From the NCBI RefSeq assembly GCF_014643375.1, contig NZ_BMJJ01000022.1, positions 1 through 36,156 on the forward strand: a stretch of DNA of 36,156 nucleotides, in the 5' to 3' direction. How positions within the stretch are numbered: the stretch's first letter is position 1; every line of letters begins with the position of its first letter. This document shows positions 1 through 6,938 of the stretch, in pieces. Origin of the DNA: Aureimonas glaciei. GTDB lineage: Bacteria > Pseudomonadota > Alphaproteobacteria > Rhizobiales > Rhizobiaceae. Both the position numbers and the translations under genes were made by a program. The notes under the pieces were generated by a model. That model saw only the letters and a list, made by a program, of their open reading frames with translations, was not told the origin of the DNA and did no database searches.

Positions 1-87
1 ACCGACGCAGACCGGGACCCTTCCAAAGCCGAAGAAGTGTAACCCATCCATCCGGGCAGTTCTGTTACTCATCAATCCGCTGGACAG

Positions 88-200
88 GCAGCGGGATGAG
101 GGGCCGGCGCAGCCGGGCCAGGCTGACGGGGGCGCTCCCCCTCATCGCCCTGCCGGGCACTTCTCCCCGGAGGGGAGAAGAACAAGCTTTGCCGCCGTGC
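88..200. repeat. 113-bp intergenic repeat, copy 1
   Basis: This unit recurs as a direct copy at 316-428 with only about five substitutions. It ends in a 9-bp-arm hairpin at 160-180 (arms CTTCTCCCC and GGGGAGAAG around GGA), and contains CCCCTCATC and GGGATGAGGGG motifs that can pair with each other. Palindromic GC-rich units of this type are scattered between genes in many Rhizobiales genomes. The apparent reading frames across it are by-products of the repeat and are not called as genes. Confidence 0.85.
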
Positions 201-288
201 ATGTATCCAGACCGCGAGTTTCGCCGGCGGCAAGGGGGCACGTCATCATGCGCGAGGGGGATGGCGAAGCGCGAGGCGGACGCTGCTT

Positions 289-309
289 CTTCTCCCCTCC
301 GGGGAGAAG
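289..309. repeat. Perfect palindrome between the two repeat copies
   Basis: The arms CTTCTCCCC (289-297) and GGGGAGAAG (301-309) flank TCC. It is the same hairpin core as in the two 113-bp copies but with the opposite centre (TCC instead of GGA). It is therefore an inverted third core, followed at 316 by the second copy. Confidence 0.8.
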
Positions 310-315
310 GTCGCG

Positions 316-428
316 GCAGCGGGATGAGGGGCCGGCACAGCCGGGCCAGGCTGACGGGCGCGCGCCCCCTCATCGCCCTGCCGGGCACTTCTCCCCGGAG
401 GGGAGAGGAACAAGCTTTGCCGCCGTGC
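316..428. repeat. 113-bp intergenic repeat, copy 2
   Basis: Second direct copy of the unit at 88-200, offset by exactly 228 bp and of the same length. It sits just downstream of the DUF4864 gene (end 485, minus strand), so its hairpin could act as a transcript end or mRNA stabiliser. That role is inferred from position only. Confidence 0.85.
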
Positions 429-484
429 CCCATCCAAACGGCTTCGGAGCGGCCCGCCAGCTCATCCGGTCTCCGACAACAGGC

Positions 485-901
485 TCAGGCCGAGAGGTCG
501 TTGCCCTTGCGGATCGAGCAGCCGGTGATTTTCAGCGAGCCGTCCGGCTGGCGTTCCAGCGTGTAGCTGGCGATGTGGCTCTGCCCGCTCGGATCGGTCA
601 GGTTCACCTCCTGCCGGAAGCCGGGCCCTTCCGCCTTCAGGGGGCCGAAGGTGGCATTGCTCGATTGGAACACCGGCGCATAGCCCGACTGCACCATCGA
701 CATGAAGATCTCGGGGCTCGGAAACATCCGCTGGATGTTGGGTGCGGCCAAGGAATAGGCGGCCGCGCCGTCACCCGTCTTGAACGCCTGCAGCTGCTGC
801 GTGATGACGGCGCGAATGTCACTGGCATCGTCCGCCCAGGCCGAGCTCGCTCCCCCGGCCAGGACGAGAACCAGCACCAGGGATTGCAGACACTTTCTCA
901 T
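485..901 (-). CDS. DUF4864 domain-containing exported protein
   Basis: The 138-aa product begins with a typical Sec signal peptide: MRK, then a Leu/Val-rich core, then a small-residue end near AWA at about residues 20-24. The mature part (ASDIRAVITQQLQAFKTGD, later GYAPVF) matches the DUF4864 pattern of small periplasmic proteins of unknown function. The start at 901 was chosen because GGAGG lies 8 nt upstream and the signal peptide follows at once; the longer upstream frame is not protein-like. No partner gene adjoins it. The family call rests on remembered motifs. Confidence 0.75.
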   Translation of the reverse strand: MRKCLQSLVLVLVLAGGASSAWADDASDIRAVITQQLQAFKTGDGAAAYSLAAPNIQRMFPSPEIFMSMVQSGYAPVFQSSNATFGPLKAEGPGFRQEVNLTDPSGQSHIASYTLERQPDGSLKITGCSIRKGNDLSA

Positions 902-1099
902 GCGCCAATCCTCCGTCTTGCCTCGGACAAGTTTCGCCAGATCCGCAGCGTTGACCATGGCCGTCGGATCACGAATCCGGCATGGCCCGCGGGATCGGCC
1001 AGCGTTTGAGCGTGTACGGCCGAGACGGAAGCCTCTGACGGGGAACCGCCTGCGCGCGCGAGCCTTGTTCCCGCACAAGAGACGCAGAGGAGACCATCC

Positions 1100-1315
1100 A
1101 TGTCGAACATCGAAAGCAATATCGTCGACCCGCGCGGCGACCGACCGTCGCCGGATGTCGTGCCGGTGATCGATGATCCCGGCGCGGACAATGTCGGGTC
1201 GGGCGAGATCGATGAGCCCGGTGCCGACATCCCGCCGATCGAGCCGGATCCGGAAGAGGGCGGACGTCGCGCGCCCGACATCGACCGGGCTGAGCCTGCC
1301 GTCGGCGCTACGTAG
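1100..1315 (+). CDS. Small acidic hypothetical protein
   Basis: This 71-aa protein is very rich in Asp, Glu and Pro and repeats short DPGAD-like and EPGAD-like units (about residues 26-44). It has no membrane segment or recognised domain and is probably disordered. An AGGAG Shine-Dalgarno sits 8-9 nt before the ATG, which supports it as a real gene. It is divergent from the DUF4864 gene and precedes the DUF2171 gene in the same direction; function is unknown. Confidence 0.55.
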   Translation: MSNIESNIVDPRGDRPSPDVVPVIDDPGADNVGSGEIDEPGADIPPIEPDPEEGGRRAPDIDRAEPAVGAT

Positions 1316-1386
1316 GACTGCGTGGGTGCCGGTTCCGCCGGGCACGCTATATGCAGTGGCGGACTGATCAAACCAAGGAGACTGCA

Positions 1387-1644
1387 ATGACTGACGCCAG
1401 CAAGATCAAGGAGCACATGGAAGTCATCGGCGCCGACGGCGTCCATGTCGGCACCGTCGACCATGTCGAAGGCCAGCGCATCAAGCTGACCAAGAAGGAC
1501 AGCGGCGAGGGCGCCCATCGCGGCCATCACCATTACATCGCGCTGTCCCTGGTCGCCGAGATCGAGGGCGACAAGGTTCGCCTGTCCGCCAACAGCGACG
1601 TGGCGGTGCTGTTCGAGGAAGAAGAAGGCGGCCAGCAGGCCTGA
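1387..1644 (+). CDS. DUF2171 domain-containing protein
   Basis: The 85-aa protein opens with KIKEHMEVIGADGVHVGTVD and continues with an IKLTKKDSG segment and a HHHYI patch. This is the compact beta-rich DUF2171 domain, a PRC-barrel-like fold of unknown role found in stress-associated soil alphaproteobacterial proteins. The start has AAGGAG 6-7 nt upstream; a longer in-frame start at 1351 lacks one. The gene ends in a clear terminator, so it is the last of its transcript. Confidence 0.8.
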   Translation: MTDASKIKEHMEVIGADGVHVGTVDHVEGQRIKLTKKDSGEGAHRGHHHYIALSLVAEIEGDKVRLSANSDVAVLFEEEEGGQQA

Positions 1645-1673
1645 TCAGGCGCACGCAACACGACTGAAACCGG

Positions 1674-1698
1674 GAGCCCGCCGCGTGCGGGCTCTTCT
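1674..1698 (+). terminator. Rho-independent terminator after the DUF2171 gene
   Basis: An 8-bp GC-rich stem, GAGCCCGC (1674-1681) with GCGGGCTC (1687-1694), encloses the loop CGCGT and is followed by TTCT. It lies 30 bp after the DUF2171 stop codon. Confidence 0.75.
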
Positions 1699-1733
1699 GT
1701 ATCCGCCCCTTGCCGAAGAGCCGGGGGCCGCGA

Positions 1734-2036
1734 TCAGGCCGCGAGGCCGAAGGCCCGGCGCGCCATGCGGCAGTCCTCGTCGCCGGGCATGCAGGTGCGG
1801 CAGACTTCCGGTCGGACGGCGTAGACCGAACAGGCGGTCGCCGTCCCGACGACGCCGGCGAGCGCGGCGCAGCGATTGCCCTCGCAGCGCATGCCATTCA
1901 GCGAGGCTGCCACGAGCCCTGCCGGAATTTTGTCGAGATCGGAGTCGCTCTCCGTCGAGAAGCGCGGCCATTCCGACGAATAGGAACAGCAGGCGCCGCA
2001 GGTCTGGCAGTCCAGACTATTGAGATCGCGCGTCAT
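1734..2036 (-). CDS. YkgJ family cysteine-cluster protein
   Basis: The 100-aa product carries the CxxCGACC motif near the N-terminus (CQTCGACC, about residues 9-16) and further conserved cysteines (CEGNRC, CSVY, CRTC). This is the pattern of the YkgJ/UPF0153 family, proposed to bind iron or zinc. The ATG at 2036 places the cysteine motif close to the N-terminus, as usual in the family; a GTG at 2051 would add five residues. Neither start has a strong Shine-Dalgarno. It lies downstream of SelO on the same strand. Confidence 0.8.
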   Translation of the reverse strand: MTRDLNSLDCQTCGACCSYSSEWPRFSTESDSDLDKIPAGLVAASLNGMRCEGNRCAALAGVVGTATACSVYAVRPEVCRTCMPGDEDCRMARRAFGLAA

Positions 2037-2099
2037 GGCGCTGCATAGCACGCTTTCAGCGTTCGTCGAGCGGGTGCGAGAGCCGACGGTGTGCCGTCA

Positions 2100-3572
2100 T
2101 CACGTTCCGCAGAAGGTGCGATAGGCCTCGCCGCCGGCCGCCGGCGGCACGCCATAAGCCGCATTGTCGGGCTGGTCGTCGTAGGGGGTCGCGAGAACGG
2201 TCGCCAGCGCCTCGAAGGGAGCGAGATCCCCGTCCTCCACGGCGGCCTTGATGACAGCCTCGACCTGGTGATTGCGCGGGATGAAGGCCGGATTGGCCCG
2301 CCGCATCCCGTCCAGACGCCCCTCGCTCGGCTCATCGTCCAGGCGTGCGTGCCAACGACCCGCCCAGGCTGCGAAACCCGCGGGATCGTCGAACCCTGTC
2401 GCGACGGCGGCGTCCGCCGAAGGATCCTCGGCCGCGGCGACCAGCTGCCGGAAGGTCAAAGTGAAGTCCGCCCGGCCGGCCGCCATGAGGTCGAGGAGAT
2501 CCTGCGCCAGTGCGGCATCGCCCTCGCTTTCGGTGACGAGGCCGAGCTTCTGACGCAGACCGGCGAGATGGGCCGTCCGGAAACTCTCGGCGTATCCGGC
2601 CAGCACCGTCTTCGCCAGCTCGATCGCCGCCGCCTCGTCCGCGTCGATCAGCGGCAGCAGGCATTCGGCGAGGCGTGTCAGGTTCCACTGGGCGATGCCG
2701 GGCTGGTTGCCGAAAGAGTAGCGGCCGTTGCGGTCGATCGAGGAAAACACGGTGGCGGGATCGTAGACGTCGAGAAAGGCGCAGGGGCCGTAATCGATCG
2801 TCTCGCCGGAGATCGCCATGTTGTCGGTGTTCATCACGCCGTGGACGAAGCCGACCAGCATCCATCGCGCGACCAGCTCGGCCTGGCGCGTGGCGACCGC
2901 CTCGAGCAGCGCCAGCGCCGGCCGCGCGGCCTCGGCCGCCTGCGGGTAATGCCGGGCGATGGCATAGTCGGCAAGGCGGCGCACCGCCTCGTTGTCGCCC
3001 CTGGCGGCGAAATACTGGAAGGTGCCGACGCGGATATGGCTGGCGGCGACGCGCGCGAGGACCGCGCCAGGCAGCACCGCGTCGCGCCAGACCGGGTCGC
3101 CGGTGACGGCCATGGCGAGGGCCCGCGTCGTCGGGATGCCGAGCGCGGCCATGGCTTCGCTGACGAGATATTCGCGCACCACCGGCCCGAGCGCGGCCCG
3201 CCCGTCGCCGCCGCGCGAGAAGGGCGTCGGGCCGGAGCCCTTCAGCTGGAGATCGCGACGCTGGCCGTCCGCGCCGACGACCTCGCCGAGGAGGACTGCG
3301 CGTCCGTCGCCGAGCTGCGGCACGAAATTGCCGAACTGGTGCCCGGCATAGGCGAGGGCAATGGGATCGGCACCTTCCGGAAAGCCGGCGCCGGCCAGCC
3401 ATTCCGCCGCCTCCGGGACCTCCAGCGATGCCGGATCCAGGCCGAGAGCCCGCGCCAGAGAGCGGTTCAGCTTCAAAAGCCGCGGCGACGAGGCCGGGCT
3501 CGGCGCGAGGCGGGCGTGAAACGAAGCCGGCAGGCGGGCATAGCTGTTGTCGAACGGGAGGTGGATGGTCAT
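2100..3572 (-). CDS. selO: Protein adenylyltransferase SelO (YdiU/UPF0061)
   Basis: A full-length 490-aa member of the SelO pseudokinase family, which transfers AMP from ATP to Ser, Thr or Tyr of proteins in redox control. Visible hallmarks are [16 protein letters not shown] (about 77-92), [15 protein letters not shown] with Lys111 and Arg120, and [20 protein letters not shown] (about 244-263), which holds the Asn/Asp metal- and nucleotide-binding residues. The start at 3572 has GGAGAAG about 9 nt upstream; the longer frame is non-homologous. The C-terminus ends in FCGT, so the position where some family members carry selenocysteine may be the Cys before GT. Confidence 0.93.
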   Translation of the reverse strand: MTIHLPFDNSYARLPASFHARLAPSPASSPRLLKLNRSLARALGLDPASLEVPEAAEWLAGAGFPEGADPIALAYAGHQFGNFVPQLGDGRAVLLGEVVGADGQRRDLQLKGSGPTPFSRGGDGRAALGPVVREYLVSEAMAALGIPTTRALAMAVTGDPVWRDAVLPGAVLARVAASHIRVGTFQYFAARGDNEAVRRLADYAIARHYPQAAEAARPALALLEAVATRQAELVARWMLVGFVHGVMNTDNMAISGETIDYGPCAFLDVYDPATVFSSIDRNGRYSFGNQPGIAQWNLTRLAECLLPLIDADEAAAIELAKTVLAGYAESFRTAHLAGLRQKLGLVTESEGDAALAQDLLDLMAAGRADFTLTFRQLVAAAEDPSADAAVATGFDDPAGFAAWAGRWHARLDDEPSEGRLDGMRRANPAFIPRNHQVEAVIKAAVEDGDLAPFEALATVLATPYDDQPDNAAYGVPPAAGGEAYRTFCGT

Positions 3573-3935
3573 GGCCGTTCTTCTCCGCTGGGTCGTGCAG
3601 GGCGAACATGTCGCTCGGGGCCGGAGCGGCAAGCGCCTTCCCCCATATGCGGGCCGATCATGGGGGGTGCAATGCCGCCGTGCCGAAGGATTGCGAGCCG
3701 CCTGCCGATCGGCGGGACCTCCGATCGGAATCGTCCGGGCTTCGTCCCCGCCGTCTTTCACGGCCAGGGATGGGCGGCCCGAGCGGAAGTCGCGCGGTGG
3801 GCGGCTCCGGGTGTGTTCAATCTCCGCGCGTGTGGCCCCGCGCGTTTACAGTGCCGGTGCGTGCTCCTCCGCGACCAAGGGCGCGCCTTCCATGACGGCA
3901 GCCCCTCGGGCTGATATCCGACGAACCGCGGCGGC
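3573..3935. other. 363-bp stretch without a convincing gene
   Basis: This lies between the SelO start and the end of the next minus-strand gene, so it should hold the selO promoter, although no clear -35/-10 pair was found. Open frames on both strands are Arg/Pro-rich and lack ribosome-binding sites. A small hairpin, CAGCCC (3899-3904) with GGGCTG (3908-3913), sits about 20 bp after the stop of the 3936-4199 gene, without a T-tract. Confidence 0.5.
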
Positions 3936-4199
3936 TCAGTTCGCCCGAGACGGTTTCTGGCGGCGCGTCGCGAGAACGGCGGCAATGAGTATCAGGACCT
4001 GTTCCCGCGCCGCGGCCTCGATGGCCTCGCCGTCATAGCCGGGGGGATCGTCGAAGCTGTCGCCGAGCCCAGCGATGGTCTGGTCCCTGACCCGTTGCAC
4101 CAGGTCGTCCTGACCGAGGTCGAGCAGCGCCTCCAAGGCCCTGATCGCCAGTTGCGTCGCCCCCACGCCCTTGCCGATCGCTTCTTCCAAACTTGCCAC
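3936..4199 (-). CDS. Hypothetical protein, possibly a gene remnant
   Basis: An 87-aa helical product (ASLEEAIGKGVGATQLAIRA at the start, then a hydrophobic EQVLILIAAVLATRR end) with protein-like composition but no recognised family. A GTG start at 4199 has AAGGGGA about 7 nt upstream. The frame stays open to 4445, but the added part is Arg/Pro/Thr-rich and not convincing. A different minus-strand frame just upstream (about 4210-4410) looks more coding-like, so this may be the 3' part of a frameshifted host gene. Confidence 0.4.
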   Translation of the reverse strand: MASLEEAIGKGVGATQLAIRALEALLDLGQDDLVQRVRDQTIAGLGDSFDDPPGYDGEAIEAAAREQVLILIAAVLATRRQKPSRAN

Positions 4200-4617
4200 G
4201 CCGCGATCCCCTTCGTCAGGCGCCGACCCTGCGCCCAGGGGCTTGTCCCTGGCCGTCGTCCAGGCTTCGTCCGTCGAGAATTCGGAGAGCTTGCCGCCCC
4301 GACCCGTTCCGCCAGCCGTTGGCCCCGTAAAAGTCGACGGAGGCTTCGCGCGCGTCCGCTTCGCGCACGGCAATGTCGTAGAGCGCGTGCCTCGAGGCCC
4401 AGGACAGCGCCTCTCATCGACAAGCACTTCGGTACGGAATGTCACTGAGGTCTGGGCCGGCTTGACGCCTGAGTCTCCGGGCCCGGCAAGCCGGACGATG
4501 GCGGATGGGGTGTCAGTGCGATCTAGCGCCTTGCACGTTGATCCTGTTGAGAAATCTGGCGGTCATCTTCGGCGGATACCCCCTGAACCACCCCCTCGGC
4601 ATTCGGGCGCCCCACAT
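4200..4617. other. Host/prophage junction region
   Basis: No intact gene is supported here. The minus strand at about 4210-4410 holds a protein-like segment (SWASRHALYDIAVREADARE) bounded by stops, in a frame different from the 3936-4199 gene. This suggests a decayed host gene. To the right the phage operon ends at 4674, so the left attachment site should lie here. No tRNA 3' end was recognised. Confidence 0.4.
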
Positions 4618-4647
4618 GAAAACGCCGCCTGGCGGGTGCCGGCGGCG
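4618..4647 (-). terminator. Terminator of the leftward phage operon
   Basis: On the minus strand, CGCCGCC (4647-4641) and GGCGGCG (4629-4623) pair perfectly around an 11-nt loop and are followed by TTTTC (4622-4618). It lies 27 bp downstream of the last gene of the leftward operon. Confidence 0.75.
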
Positions 4648-4673
4648 CTGTCTTCGCGGTTGCGGCCGGAGCG

Positions 4674-4877
4674 TCATGATCGCCGCTCGGCCTTCCTCTC
4701 GTCAATCCATTCGTCGATCTCGCGCTGGCTCCACCGGACGCATCGTGGCGTGAGAGGGATCTGCTTCGGGAACCGGCCCTGCGCCATCATCTCATAGATC
4801 GACGTCACGCCGAGCCCGGTCTTCTCCCGCACGATCTTGATCGGCACCAGTGAGTCGCCTGCCATCCTCTCAGCCAT
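4674..4877 (-). CDS. AlpA-like helix-turn-helix regulator or excisionase
   Basis: A 67-aa protein with the MerR-like HTH pattern of the AlpA/phage transcriptional regulator family. VREKTGLGVTSIYEMMAQGR (about 18-37) forms the HTH, and FPKQIPLTPRCVRWSQREID (about 38-57) is the wing seen in AlpA and Xis proteins. Such proteins activate excision or integrase genes of prophages. It is the last gene of the leftward operon and overlaps the previous gene by 8 bp. No integrase lies next to it, so its target cannot be read from context. Confidence 0.8.
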   Translation of the reverse strand: MAERMAGDSLVPIKIVREKTGLGVTSIYEMMAQGRFPKQIPLTPRCVRWSQREIDEWIDERKAERRS

Positions 4878-5082
4878 CCTTCTCGAGCATCTTCTTCAGT
4901 GTCCATGCATGATGCTCGTCAGCGGCATCAGCGGCGTCGGCTGCGCTGCGTAAGCATTGGCCCAGGCCGGCTGTCCGGTCGTGCTGGAAATAAGAGATTG
5001 TCATATCGTCGATACGCAGGACGTAGTTGCTCAGGCTGCCGGCGCCATCAAACTCGCTGATGTTCTGGATGATGATCTTCAA
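4870..5082 (-). CDS. Hypothetical phage protein with TTG start
   Basis: The 70-aa product begins LKIIIQNISEFDGAGSLSNY (first residue Met when initiated at TTG) and ends with an Ala/Asp-rich helix. The TTG at 5082 was chosen because AAGGAG, inside the end of the upstream gene, lies 10 nt away; the longer frame to 5139 overlaps the Lar-like gene. No family was recognised. It is coupled to the AlpA-like gene downstream. Confidence 0.6.
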   Translation of the reverse strand: MKIIIQNISEFDGAGSLSNYVLRIDDMTISYFQHDRTAGLGQCLRSAADAADAADEHHAWTLKKMLEKDG

Positions 5083-5086
5083 GGTT

Positions 5087-5314
5087 TCACCGCTCCTTGT
5101 CGGATAGGGCGCGGGCGTTCCAGCCGCGCTCAGCGTCATCTGCCACTAGCAAGCCGTCAGGCCCGCGGGCCCTGCACGACCGGCACTGTATCCAGTGGGT
5201 TTTCGGCCAAGATTCTCGACTTCGACGACAAGCTTCGCCGCCGCAGAACGGGCAGGGCAGCAGCACGGTTACAACATCCGCGCCGGTCTTCGTTCTTTCG
5301 CGCGTGATGCCCAT
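5087..5314 (-). CDS. Lar family restriction-alleviation-like protein
   Basis: This 75-aa protein has the Lar zinc-ribbon pattern: LLPCPFCGGEA (CPFCGG at about 22-27), WIQCRSCRARGP (second CxxC, about 44-55), then DAERGWNARA near the end. Lar of the Rac prophage dampens EcoK-type restriction and boosts modification; small homologues in phages share the zinc ribbon but have mostly untested roles. The ATG at 5314 overlaps the upstream stop as TGATG and has GGAGG 8 nt before it. Confidence 0.8.
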   Translation of the reverse strand: MGITRERTKTGADVVTVLLPCPFCGGEACRRSRESWPKTHWIQCRSCRARGPDGLLVADDAERGWNARALSDKER

Positions 5315-5511
5315 CAGGCCGACCTCCATGCATTGACGAAGAACCACATCGCGACCTTGAGCATGTCTGCCCGGCCCATGCGGCGCTTGATGAAGGCATC
5401 CGGGTTCAGATCATAGATGCCGACGACAGGCTTACCACGATCGTCTGGAGGGCTGACTATCTTCAGCATGAAGCCGGGACCGTCTCGCACGGTGTTGCGC
5501 TCATAGATCAT
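5314..5511 (-). CDS. Hypothetical phage protein
   Basis: A 65-aa product (MIYERNTVRDGPGFMLKIVS at the start, then GIYDLNPDAFIKRR, ending VNAWRSA). No known domain was recognised. The start overlaps the upstream stop as ATGA and has GGAG 7 nt upstream; its own stop overlaps the Lar-like start. It is therefore a firmly coupled member of the leftward operon. Confidence 0.65.
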   Translation of the reverse strand: MIYERNTVRDGPGFMLKIVSPPDDRGKPVVGIYDLNPDAFIKRRMGRADMLKVAMWFFVNAWRSA

Positions 5512-5639
5512 GCCAGCACTCCCATTTCTCGCAGCCGCTTCAACGCCGTCTCTCGCCTGTGTTTCTGCAGGGCAACTTGATAGACGTCCCACGCTGATTG
5601 GATGTCGGCGGGGACGCGGTGGAGGGGGATGACGTTCAT
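5508..5639 (-). CDS. Short hypothetical phage protein (43 aa)
   Basis: It begins MNVIPLHRVPADIQSAWDVY and ends in a basic helix (RRETALKRLREMGVLA). The ATG overlaps the stop of the HNH gene (ATGA, 5636-5639) and its stop overlaps the next start, which is the main reason to accept so small a gene. Function unknown. Confidence 0.6.
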   Translation of the reverse strand: MNVIPLHRVPADIQSAWDVYQVALQKHRRETALKRLREMGVLA

Positions 5640-6028
5640 CGGCGGATCTCCTCCCCTGTGGCGCGGTCGATAACTCGGCCGTCGATCGTCTTCTTCAGCC
5701 CGGAGGCTTTGGAGCCGGGGAAGCGCGACGGCTGCCGCGTTGTCATGCCGAGGTGCTTCGCCTCGCGGCGCTTGGCCTCGGCGATTTGCGCCACGTCGGT
5801 CTTGGTTTTTGGCTTGTGGCAGCATTCGACGCCGAGCACCTTACCGTCCTCGGCCGTGAGTTTGCGGGTCTTGTCGACCTCCAGCCCGTCCGGCTTGGTG
5901 TGGTCGACGTGATAGGCCTTGCGACCGAGCACCAGGCCGCAGCCTTCGCAGGTGAGGCGGCCCTGCGCGTTCGATGCCCGGTGGACGATCTGGGCATAGA
6001 CCATGGGGGTGAACTCACGGCGCGCCAT
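5636..6028 (-). CDS. HNH endonuclease-like phage protein
   Basis: A 130-aa protein with CEGC (residues 27-30), HVDHTKP (His40, Asp42, His43) and CCHKPKT (70-76). These form the zinc-binding and His-Asn-His metal site of small HNH nucleases. The basic C-terminal tail could bind DNA. HNH proteins in phages act in packaging, homing or recombination; here the gene sits in the recombination operon, overlapping the DUF5131 gene by 14 bp, far from the terminase. Confidence 0.8.
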   Translation of the reverse strand: MARREFTPMVYAQIVHRASNAQGRLTCEGCGLVLGRKAYHVDHTKPDGLEVDKTRKLTAEDGKVLGVECCHKPKTKTDVAQIAEAKRREAKHLGMTTRQPSRFPGSKASGLKKTIDGRVIDRATGEEIRR

Positions 6029-6938
6029 GGCACACCTCCGGGAACCCGTCGTGCGTCACGCCGTCGAGGTGGCGCCCGGCGACCTTCTTGCCGACGCGCT
6101 GCATCGGCCAGCCAGCGTCGGTTCTGGTGCCGGTGGCGTCGAGACGGATCAAGCTGCCGGCATCCGTCGGCCACTCTCCGTCATTTCCAGTCAGCGGAAC
6201 CCATTCCCCCCACTGCTTGAACAGGAAGGCGATGCCTGCGGCCGCGCATTGGTTACGTATCTCTCGATACCACTCCGGCGGCGTCGGCCGGGCGCCGGGG
6301 CCGCTTTCGCCGCCGGCGATGACCCAGCGGAGCCGCGGCGCTGGCCTTGTTCGCCGAATATCTCCGTCCCATGCCACCGTTAGCCAGCCGCGAAAGTCGA
6401 TCGGTCCGAGCAGCGGCTCGGCGCTGGCGAAGAACACGGCCGGACGCGGGTCTACGGCGAGCAGAAGCGGCAGCCGACGATCGGCCTCCTCCTGGTTCTC
6501 CGTCGACGCGCCGAGCCAGACATGCCTAGCGATCTCCGGCCAGAACGCCGGCAGCATCTTGGCGATGTTCTGCGGCCGCTTTGTCAGGAGCAGCCAGTCG
6601 AGGTCGGGCGTCTCGCGGATCAGCGTCCAGAGATCGTCCCGCGCGCCGGCGGGCGCCTTGTTGTCGAAGACGTCAGCGAGGCTGGCGCAGAAGACGCGGC
6701 GCCGGCGGCCGTGCTCGGCGAAGAATGCGGCGGCTTGGCGCTGCCAGCGGCGCGGGTTCTGCCAGTTGCTCTCGACCGTGCGGACGCGCTCGCCGTGCGG
6801 GCCCCACTTCACCTTGCCTTGGCGCTTATCCATGAGCGTCTCGGCATAGCAATGGTCGCAGGCCGGCGAGACCTTGGTGCAACCCATCCACGGGTTGAAA
6901 GTGCTGTCGGCCCATTCGATTGCCGTCTGCTCAGCCAT
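6015..6938 (-). CDS. DUF5131 (phage Gp37/Gp68 family) protein
   Basis: This 307-aa protein starts MAEQTAIEWADSTFNPWMGC, the signature of the phage Gp37/Gp68 family. Cys20, Cys27 and Cys30 form a CX6CX2C cluster (CTKVSPACDHC) that resembles a radical-SAM iron-sulfur site with altered spacing. Later motifs include LLTKRPQNI, WLGASTENQ, WVIAGGESGPGARP and FLFKQWGEW, fitting a TIM-barrel radical-SAM-like enzyme. The reaction is not known. It is coupled to the RecT-like gene by an 8-bp overlap. Confidence 0.85.
   Translation of the reverse strand: MAEQTAIEWADSTFNPWMGCTKVSPACDHCYAETLMDKRQGKVKWGPHGERVRTVESNWQNPRRWQRQAAAFFAEHGRRRRVFCASLADVFDNKAPAGARDDLWTLIRETPDLDWLLLTKRPQNIAKMLPAFWPEIARHVWLGASTENQEEADRRLPLLLAVDPRPAVFFASAEPLLGPIDFRGWLTVAWDGDIRRTRPAPRLRWVIAGGESGPGARPTPPEWYREIRNQCAAAGIAFLFKQWGEWVPLTGNDGEWPTDAGSLIRLDATGTRTDAGWPMQRVGKKVAGRHLDGVTHDGFPEVCHGAP

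Noticed and set aside
65-1009. Long open frames on both strands across the repeats and the DUF4864 gene
   Set aside because: They arise from the GC-rich repeat units or run antisense to a gene with signal peptide and ribosome-binding site; composition is Arg/Pro/Ser-rich.
2091-3914. 607-aa plus-strand frame antisense to selO
   Set aside because: Shadow of a highly conserved SelO gene in GC-rich DNA; no ribosome-binding site and no recognised motif.
4560-4620. Possible tRNA or tRNA 3' end as attachment site
   Set aside because: No anticodon arm or GGTTCGAATCC-type T-arm could be folded.
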